Assembly (NCBI RefSeq): GCF_040546685.1
Contig: NZ_JBEPOH010000001.1
Coordinates: forward strand, 682,001-746,000
Reading direction: 5' to 3'
Length of the DNA: 64,000 nucleotides
Source: Variovorax sp. OAS795
GTDB lineage: Bacteria > Pseudomonadota > Gammaproteobacteria > Burkholderiales > Burkholderiaceae_C
Each line of letters begins with the position of its first letter. Positions within the stretch are counted from its first letter, which is position 1. Below are positions 58,774-64,000 of this stretch, in pieces. A program made the translations under genes and the position numbers. The notes under the pieces were generated by a model. The model was not told the origin of the DNA. It was given only the letters and a program-made list of their open reading frames with translations, and did no database searches.

Positions 58774-59862
58774 ATGTTCAATTGCGAATCTGGTTTTGTT
58801 GTTCACCGCAAGAAGCACGGGCAGCGTGAAGCCGTCGAACTGATTGCAGACATCAACCACCACACCAAACTCCAGACACCCAAGGACAAGCCGAAGAAGA
58901 ACGGGGACTCGCAGGCGGCGCTGGACTGGCAGCGCGCATTGTTTGATCGCAACGAGCATTTCATCGAGCTGTCCAACATGGGGGAGGAGGACAGGTCGTT
59001 GATGTTGATGTTGTCAGGTTTTTTGCTGGTGGGGCTCTTCGGGCTAGCCGTTCTTGCTTGGACACTCGAATTAGCTGGTGGGCATGCATCTACGAACGAT
59101 TTGTACTGGGGAATACTGTTTGCTTTCGGTATGACGGCCTTTGCCCTGTGGCTCAACTACATGCTCTGGCCCCTCCAGTACGCGCCCAACTTCTTCACCC
59201 TCCTGCGCGCGCGCTACCGCTTCAACCGAACCACCCGCAAGGTCTATGTGCTGCGCCCCGCGCGCTACGGCGGCAACGTGGTGCTGGACTGGGACCGCGT
59301 GCAGGCCCATGTGGACTGGTGCGCCCCGCGCGAGATGACCCATGATGACCTGCGCGACCCCGTGGCGCGCCAGGCCCGCCAGGACAACCGAGGCGGCCAG
59401 TTCGGCCTCTGCGGCCTGGTCCTGTACTGGCCACCCCTGGATGCTGCCGACAAGGAGCGCAAGGGCGAAGATGTCCTGTGGGTCGGCCCCAAGCTGGCCG
59501 GAGAAAACCTCTGGCAGTACATCCGCATCTTCATGGAAGAAGGCATGGATGCGGTGCCCGAGCCCACGGAGTACGAGTGGCTGCGCAAGGGCTTCCATAC
59601 GGTAGGCCAGCACGTCGAGGAGACCGTGCTCGGGCCGTCCCGCGTGCTCGACCGCCTCGGTGGGCGTGCGGGCGAAGGCGAGGCGTCCGCCCAGACCCAC
59701 TTCAACTTCATGCTCAACGCCGTGTGGGCGCCGCTGCACTGCCTGGCCGAACGTCTTTGTTCGTGGCCGACCTTCCCCGAGGAATGGAACAGCGACTGTG
59801 GCCAGAAGCGGCGCGAGAGCGGCCTGGGGCCCGAAGAGCCGCTGCGGTGGACGGCCAGATGA
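58774..59862 (+). CDS. Candidate T6SS immunity protein (DUF6708-like membrane protein), copy B
   Basis: 362 aa, almost identical to copy A except residues ~81-124, which include the two membrane helices and the loop between them (copy B: LELAGGHASTNDLYWGILFA; copy A: MTVDQPVFSKWWNLSMFFGA). The cytoplasmic C-terminal ~235 residues differ at only about four positions. The divergence of the externally exposed membrane hairpin fits specificity for a different effector. Follows the effector-tail remnant by 9 bp and precedes the tssL-like gene by 27 bp. Confidence 0.75.
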   Translation: MFNCESGFVVHRKKHGQREAVELIADINHHTKLQTPKDKPKKNGDSQAALDWQRALFDRNEHFIELSNMGEEDRSLMLMLSGFLLVGLFGLAVLAWTLELAGGHASTNDLYWGILFAFGMTAFALWLNYMLWPLQYAPNFFTLLRARYRFNRTTRKVYVLRPARYGGNVVLDWDRVQAHVDWCAPREMTHDDLRDPVARQARQDNRGGQFGLCGLVLYWPPLDAADKERKGEDVLWVGPKLAGENLWQYIRIFMEEGMDAVPEPTEYEWLRKGFHTVGQHVEETVLGPSRVLDRLGGRAGEGEASAQTHFNFMLNAVWAPLHCLAERLCSWPTFPEEWNSDCGQKRRESGLGPEEPLRWTAR

Positions 59863-59889
59863 AGCTGCCCAGATAAAGACGCCCTGTTT

Positions 59890-60762
59890 ATGCCTCTTCT
59901 GGAAAAAGTCAAGCTCGCCGCCGAAGGCCACGTCAAGCATGCCGAGCAAAGGCTGGTGGAGGCGTCCCGGCCGCCGGTACCGCCCGAAACCCTGCTGAAC
60001 GGCCGGCAGCAGCTCGCACGCCTGTCACCGCAACCCGACCGGCGCGTGGCTGTGCTGGCCGCGCCGGCGCCGCTGATCGAAGCGGCACGGCCGCTGCTCA
60101 ATGTCCTGGTGAACCTGCCGCAGACGCCGCTCGACGCCGACCAGCTCACGGCCTTGCATGCGCTGCTGGCGCGCGAGATTGCCAGCTTCCAGTCGGTGTG
60201 CCGCGAAGCGCGCATGCCCATCGAGGAAATCTTCGGCGCCAGCTATGCCCTCTGCGCTGCCCTGGACGAAGCGGCCTGCATGACGTGCTGGGGCGGCGCC
60301 ACCGGCGAAGAAGCGGGGGAGTGGGCCTCGCGCCTCTTGGCGGTGCAGTTTCATGGCGATGCCCAGGGTGGCGTGAAGATGTTCAAGCTGCTGGGGCTGG
60401 TGTTGCCTCTGGCACCCATGCACATCGACCTTCTGGACCTGCTCCATCGCATCCTGGAGATGGGCTTCATGGGCAAGTATCGCGAATCCCCGAGGGGTCC
60501 CCGTGTGCTGGACGATCTCTGCCGCAAGCTCGAAGACAAGATCACGACCGTGCGAAGGCAGCAGGCGGAGGAGGCGGAATGGGAACGAGCCAATCCCCCG
60601 CCAGCGATCGCCGAAGCGCCAGACCCCCAGGTGCCGCGTGCCGAGATGCCGGAGTGGGCCGCCTTTGTATTGCAGGAAATCGTGCCGCTGGTGGTGATAG
60701 CAGCGGTTGCAGCGGTAGTCGTCTGGTGGTTCTTTTTTCAGGGGAGACAATTTTCATCATGA
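59890..60762 (+). CDS. DotU/TssL-family T6SS protein (short form)
   Basis: 290 aa. The cytoplasmic DotU domain spans about residues 60-215 (LLNVLVNLPQTPLDADQLTA, FGASYALCAALDEAACMTCW, GLVLPLAPMHIDLLDLLHRI, LEMGFMGKYRESPRGPRVLD) and a single C-terminal membrane helix lies near 265-287 (VPLVVIAAVAAVVVWWFFFQ). It is not next to tssJ, tssK or tssM here, so this is an extra or orphan copy linked to the vgrG island. It overlaps the pentapeptide gene by ATGA. Confidence 0.85.
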   Translation: MPLLEKVKLAAEGHVKHAEQRLVEASRPPVPPETLLNGRQQLARLSPQPDRRVAVLAAPAPLIEAARPLLNVLVNLPQTPLDADQLTALHALLAREIASFQSVCREARMPIEEIFGASYALCAALDEAACMTCWGGATGEEAGEWASRLLAVQFHGDAQGGVKMFKLLGLVLPLAPMHIDLLDLLHRILEMGFMGKYRESPRGPRVLDDLCRKLEDKITTVRRQQAEEAEWERANPPPAIAEAPDPQVPRAEMPEWAAFVLQEIVPLVVIAAVAAVVVWWFFFQGRQFSS

Positions 60763-61253
60763 GCGCCCAACAAATCATCCTGGACCACGACAAGTGGCGC
60801 AAGGGCGCCGGCGGCGCACCGGCTGGACTTGCAAGTGAAAGCGACGGCAATGTCTATGCGGGTCTGGACCTCAACCTGATCACGTTCACGTTCAGCAACT
60901 TCAGCGGCAGCAGCTTCACTTCGACAACCTTCCGCGACGCCGTCTGGACGTCATGCCGGTTCATCGGCTGCTCTTTCAGCCATTGCGACATGCAGGCCAT
61001 CAAGATCAGCGGCTGCACCTTCATGAGCTGCACGTTCAGCGCCTCGCAGCTCAAGGACAGCACCCTTGCCAACTGCTCGTTCAGCCAATGCAACTGGTCG
61101 GACCTGAACTTCGATGCGAGCCAATGGGCGCAAGTGAAGCTGCTGGACTGCACCGGCCGGCAGGTGAACGCGGTGGACCTCCGGGGCGATCAGGTCGACT
61201 TCACGGGCAGCCAGTTCGAGGACATGCAACTCACCGGCGCTCGGATCAATTGA
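60759..61253 (+). CDS. Pentapeptide-repeat protein
   Basis: 164 aa without signal or membrane helix. About residues 38-160 carry five-residue repeats with F or L at the centre, for example FSNFSGSSFTSTTFRDAVW, CRFIGCSFSHCDMQAIKI and CTFMSCTFSASQLKDSTL, predicting a right-handed quadrilateral beta-helix. An unusual number of cysteines follow S/T in the coil. Coupled to the tssL-like gene by ATGA. Similar proteins occur in vgrG islands; it might help deliver effectors or protect, but its role is unknown. Confidence 0.85.
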   Translation: MSAQQIILDHDKWRKGAGGAPAGLASESDGNVYAGLDLNLITFTFSNFSGSSFTSTTFRDAVWTSCRFIGCSFSHCDMQAIKISGCTFMSCTFSASQLKDSTLANCSFSQCNWSDLNFDASQWAQVKLLDCTGRQVNAVDLRGDQVDFTGSQFEDMQLTGARIN

Positions 61254-61255
61254 AG

Positions 61256-61375
61256 ATGAAGACACGATGCCAGCGCGAAGACCTCGACCATTGTCAGGCA
61301 ACGGCAGCATCTGATGAAGTGATGCAGGTGAGCGTGAAGCACGAGACGAACATGAACTCCAAAGGTGTTGCATGA
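61256..61375 (+). CDS. Possible 39-aa peptide
   Basis: A short frame starting 2 bp after the pentapeptide gene and overlapping the next gene by ATGA. It encodes a polar peptide (starts MKTRCQREDLDHCQAT) with two cysteines and no hydrophobic stretch. No ribosome site is obvious. It could be a coupling leader or a chance frame; the exact two-sided gene packing is the only argument for it. Confidence 0.25.
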   Translation: MKTRCQREDLDHCQATAASDEVMQVSVKHETNMNSKGVA

Positions 61376-62085
61376 GCCTTCCAGCAGACAAGCCCGAGAC
61401 CAAGTCGATCAGCGTGCAGACACTATTGACTGTACTTCCCGTCTTGTCTGGTGGGTTGTATGCCATCGGCATGACTTACCAGGAAGGTTACTTCGCCGGT
61501 TTCGGCGTGGAGAGCTCGTCGTTCTCCTTGCCGCCAGATCGCATTCTGTTCCTGGGCTTGACTTCGCTGATCTCGTTTGGCATTGGGCCATTGGCCTACA
61601 GCGTTCTCGTCCTGCTGGCATTGGTTTCGGCTGTCTTGATTGCGGCTGTCCTGTCTTCGCTTCCCGCTGTAAAACAACGTCAGGCAAGGTCCGCCGAGTG
61701 GCTGGCTTCCAAGCGAAGCACGAGCAAACCCGCGCCTTCGATGATCGCTTTGATTGACAAGGGCGAGGTGCTCTACGGCTATGTCGTCGGGATACTGGCT
61801 ATCGCCTTTGCGCTCGTTCTGGCAGCGGTCTTCTCATGGAAGACGGGCACGGAGCATGCCGAGATCGACATCAAGAAATGGCAGGACGGGCGGACGCGGA
61901 TTTCGACTTTTGTGGTTGATGGCGAACTCCCATTGTCATCGTTCCAAATTGCATGTGGCGCGATCTATTGCGCTTTCTGGACAGGCAGTGAAGCGCGGTT
62001 GGTACGACACGAGCAGATCAAGCAATTGAAGTCGCGCCCACCTGCTGCGGAGAATTCGGCAGCGGTACCCAGTACCGGCAGATAA
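61372..62085 (+). CDS. Unknown membrane protein, 237 aa
   Basis: Starts at an ATG preceded by AAAGGTG. Three or four predicted helices: about 18-40 (LLTVLPVLSGGLYAIGMTYQ), 55-100 (ILFLGLTSLISFGIGPLAYS and VLLALVSAVLIAAVLSS) and 135-155 (GYVVGILAIAFALVLAAVFS), then a soluble C-terminal domain of about 80 residues. Codon use is less GC-biased than in the flanking core genes, as in the rest of the vgrG island. No family recognised. It may be island cargo, for example an additional immunity protein. Confidence 0.65.
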   Translation: MSLPADKPETKSISVQTLLTVLPVLSGGLYAIGMTYQEGYFAGFGVESSSFSLPPDRILFLGLTSLISFGIGPLAYSVLVLLALVSAVLIAAVLSSLPAVKQRQARSAEWLASKRSTSKPAPSMIALIDKGEVLYGYVVGILAIAFALVLAAVFSWKTGTEHAEIDIKKWQDGRTRISTFVVDGELPLSSFQIACGAIYCAFWTGSEARLVRHEQIKQLKSRPPAAENSAAVPSTGR

Positions 62086-62186
62086 GACCCCGGAGTCCAG
62101 CGGCAGGCCGGACAATCAGATAGCGAAAACAAGCTTAACGAGCTGATGCCGGTTCATACGGGGCGCGGCGCGTACAAGGAAGAAGC

Positions 62187-63740
62187 TCATGCGCGCTCGG
62201 CATTGCCTCGCAAAGCCCGCCGGTACTGCACCGCCTCGGCCACGTGCTCCGTGCGCACCGACTCGGCGCCCGCAAGATCAGCCACCGTGCGCGCCACCTT
62301 GAGCGCGCGGTGCGTGCTGCGCGCGGACCAGCCGAGCTTGGCGGCGGCGTTGACCATGAACTTGCGGGCCGCATCGTCGAGCGCGGCGTGCTGGTCGATG
62401 GCGCCGGCCTGCAGCGCCTGGTTGGGGCTGCCCTGGCGCTGCAGAGCGAAATCGCGAGCGGCCATCACGCGGATGCGGATGGCGGCTGTCGATTCGCCGG
62501 CGGGCGCGCCGAGCAGCTGCTGCGCCGAGACGGCGGGCACTTCGATGTGCAGGTCGATGCGGTCGAGCAGCGGGCCGCTGAGCTTGCCCTGGTAGCGCAG
62601 GATCTGGTCGGGCGTGCAGCGGCAGGACTTGAGGCTGGAGCCCAGATAGCCGCAAGGGCAGGGGTTCATTGCCGCGATGAGCTGGAAGCGGGCGGGAAAC
62701 TCGGCGCGCCGGGCGGCCCGCGCGATGGTGATGGTGCCGGTCTCGAGCGGCTCGCGCAGGGCCTCGAGCGCCGAGCGCGCGAACTCGGGGAATTCGTCCA
62801 GGAACAGCACGCCGTGGTGCGCCTGCGAGATCTCGCCCGGCCGCGGCGGCGATCCGCCGCCCACCAGCGCCACGGCGCTCGAGGTGTGGTGCGGCGCTGA
62901 GGTGGGCCGCGTCATCCAGCGCGCGGTCGAGAAGCTGCCGCCCAGGCTGGCCACCGCCGCGCTCTCCAGCGCCTCGTCCACGGTCATGGGCGGCAGCAAG
63001 CCGGCAAAGCGCTGTGCCAGCATGGACTTGCCCGAGCCGGGCTCCCCGACCATCAGCAGGCTGTGTCCGCCCGCGGCCGCGATCTCCAGGGCGCGGCGGG
63101 CGCCGGCATGCCCCTTCACGTCGGACAGGTCGGCATAGAGCGGCATGGCGGCTGCGGCCGCTGCCTGCACCCGGGCCCAGCCGTCCGCGGCCGGCGGCTC
63201 GGCCTGCGGCCCGGCGGCGTCCTCGGCCATGAAGCGCCGCACCACGTCCAGCAGGTGTTTGGCGCCGTAGACCTCGCCGCCGGGCACCAGTGCGGCCTCT
63301 TGCGCGCTTTCGGTGGGCAGCACCAGCCGGGTGGCGATGCCGCGGGTGTGAAGGGCCAGCGCCATGGCCAGCGCGCCGCGCACGGGCCGCAGTTCGCCCG
63401 AGAGGGAGAGTTCGCCGGCAAATTCATGGCCGGCAAGGCGGGCGCCCTGGATCTGATCGCTGGCCGCCAGGATGCCGAGCGCAATGGGGAGGTCGAAGCG
63501 GCCGGAATCCTTGGGCAGGTCGGCCGGCGCCAGGTTGACCGTGATCCGCTTGTTGTTGGGAAATTCGAGCCCGGCGTTCTGGATGGCCGACCGCACGCGT
63601 TCGCGGGCTTCCTTGACTTCTGTTTCGGCCAGGCCCACGAGCGTGAAGCTCGGCAAGCCGTTGGCCAAATGCACCTCAACCGTGACGCTGGCCGCTTCCA
63701 GGCCCAGCAAAGCACGGCTTTGCACCAAAGACAAGCTCAT
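62187..63740 (-). CDS. comM: ComM/YifB family AAA+ ATPase (Mg-chelatase-like)
   Basis: 517 aa. The N-terminal Lon-protease-like domain starts LSLVQSRALLGLEAASVTVE; the central AAA+ module has Walker A GEPGSGKSMLA near residue 228, Walker B HHGVLFLDEFPEF, and the Mg-chelatase signature NPCPCGYLGSSLKSCRCTP with its cysteines; sensor regions follow. ComM is a hexameric branch-migration helicase that promotes natural transformation by helping integrate DNA. The start is the ATG at 63740; a longer frame to 63890 has no family similarity. All key motifs are intact. Confidence 0.95.
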   Translation of the reverse strand: MSLSLVQSRALLGLEAASVTVEVHLANGLPSFTLVGLAETEVKEARERVRSAIQNAGLEFPNNKRITVNLAPADLPKDSGRFDLPIALGILAASDQIQGARLAGHEFAGELSLSGELRPVRGALAMALALHTRGIATRLVLPTESAQEAALVPGGEVYGAKHLLDVVRRFMAEDAAGPQAEPPAADGWARVQAAAAAAMPLYADLSDVKGHAGARRALEIAAAGGHSLLMVGEPGSGKSMLAQRFAGLLPPMTVDEALESAAVASLGGSFSTARWMTRPTSAPHHTSSAVALVGGGSPPRPGEISQAHHGVLFLDEFPEFARSALEALREPLETGTITIARAARRAEFPARFQLIAAMNPCPCGYLGSSLKSCRCTPDQILRYQGKLSGPLLDRIDLHIEVPAVSAQQLLGAPAGESTAAIRIRVMAARDFALQRQGSPNQALQAGAIDQHAALDDAARKFMVNAAAKLGWSARSTHRALKVARTVADLAGAESVRTEHVAEAVQYRRALRGNAERA

Positions 63741-63956
63741 TTTTATGACTCTCCCCATTGTGGTGCGCCCATTTTTGGCCGGGCTTGTGCACCGCGGGGT
63801 CCGTCGGACCCCGCATTTGAAACGTTTGTAAATTTCGTCGGGGCGTGTGGATGAGCGGGGAGCCGGGCTGCGCGGCTGCAGAACGAGCACTTTGGCACGC
63901 TCCCTGCTACGAGACGGTGAACCCCCTTAACTTCCAACCCACTCCGAGGAGTCTCG

Positions 63957-64000
63957 ATGATGCACCGTAAATTCGCCCAGGCAATGGCCGTGGCCGCCCT
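63957..64000 (+). CDS. N-terminus of an exported protein (cut by the window)
   Basis: An ATG after GAGGAGT, a strong ribosome site, begins MMHRKFAQAMAVAA, the basic-then-hydrophobic start of a signal peptide. Only 14 codons are visible. In related genomes comM is often near a glnK-amtB cluster with an exported TorF-like protein, so that is one candidate, but the sequence here cannot confirm it. The 216-bp gap to comM should hold both promoters. Confidence 0.55.
   Translation, partial: MMHRKFAQAMAVAA

Larger units (their letters stand above)
57560..59862 (+). repeat. Tandem duplication covering effector tail and membrane protein
   Basis: Unit A 57560-58702 and unit B 58716-59862 share AAAAGAGACGATGAGCAAGC followed by a gene start. 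Downstream of 57987/59147 the copies differ at only about ten positions over ~700 bp, and the first ~240 bp of the genes are also close. Between them, 57857-57986 and 59014-59146 are unrelated at the DNA level and more AT-rich. This pattern suggests recent duplication or gene conversion around a diversified core. Confidence 0.9.

Overview
The window is high-GC DNA (about two thirds G+C by eye) with tightly packed operons, many ATGA stop/start overlaps and strong third-position G/C bias. The gene content fits a Burkholderiales, Comamonadaceae-type chromosome, most likely Variovorax or a close relative: an HutC-controlled hut operon with HutF/HutG, a split MetH with an SAH riboswitch, a vgrG island, and comM. 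No rRNA, tRNA, CRISPR array or transposase gene was seen.

Layout. 1-8.4 kb holds housekeeping genes: pckG (partial), a 50-aa membrane peptide, a frameshifted ilvA, a tandem-AAA ATPase, an S41 lipoprotein protease and recQ. 8.5-19.8 kb is a complete histidine/urocanate catabolic locus: a NitT/TauT-type ABC transporter, hutC, and hutH-U-D-I-F-G, with three copies of a CTTGTATAKACARG-like operator. 19.9-26.2 kb holds the two halves of methionine synthase (metH), separated by an SH3 protein and a divergent LysR/PACE efflux pair; the second half is preceded by an S-adenosylhomocysteine riboswitch. 26.3-29.5 kb is a three-gene glycosyl-transfer operon (GT-C, GT2, GtrA).

29.5-49.5 kb is the most interesting region: an apparent nicotinamide/nicotinate catabolic island that combines aerobic-type nicotinate hydroxylase (NicA plus a NicB with three c-type haem motifs) with the reductive enzymes known from Eubacterium barkeri (6-hydroxynicotinate reductase and enamidase). 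It also carries an exported nicotinamidase, a LivHM-G-F ABC importer with two binding proteins, a UPF0280/ApbE-like protein, two AA_synth (DUF1185) paralogues, a TetR regulator and a ferredoxin-NADP reductase. REP-like repeats and a 570-bp palindrome break up this region, and one REP doublet is translated inside nicB. The expected flow is nicotinamide -> nicotinate -> 6-hydroxynicotinate -> 1,4,5,6-tetrahydro-6-oxonicotinate -> 2-formylglutarate.

49.5-62.1 kb contains an MFS transporter and a type VI secretion vgrG island: VgrG, a DUF4123 adaptor, a VasX/BTH_I2691-like effector broken by two frameshifts, two tandem, nearly identical membrane proteins (candidate immunity proteins) that differ sharply only in their membrane segment, a short DotU/TssL, a pentapeptide-repeat protein and an unknown membrane protein. 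The window closes with comM and the first codons of an exported protein.
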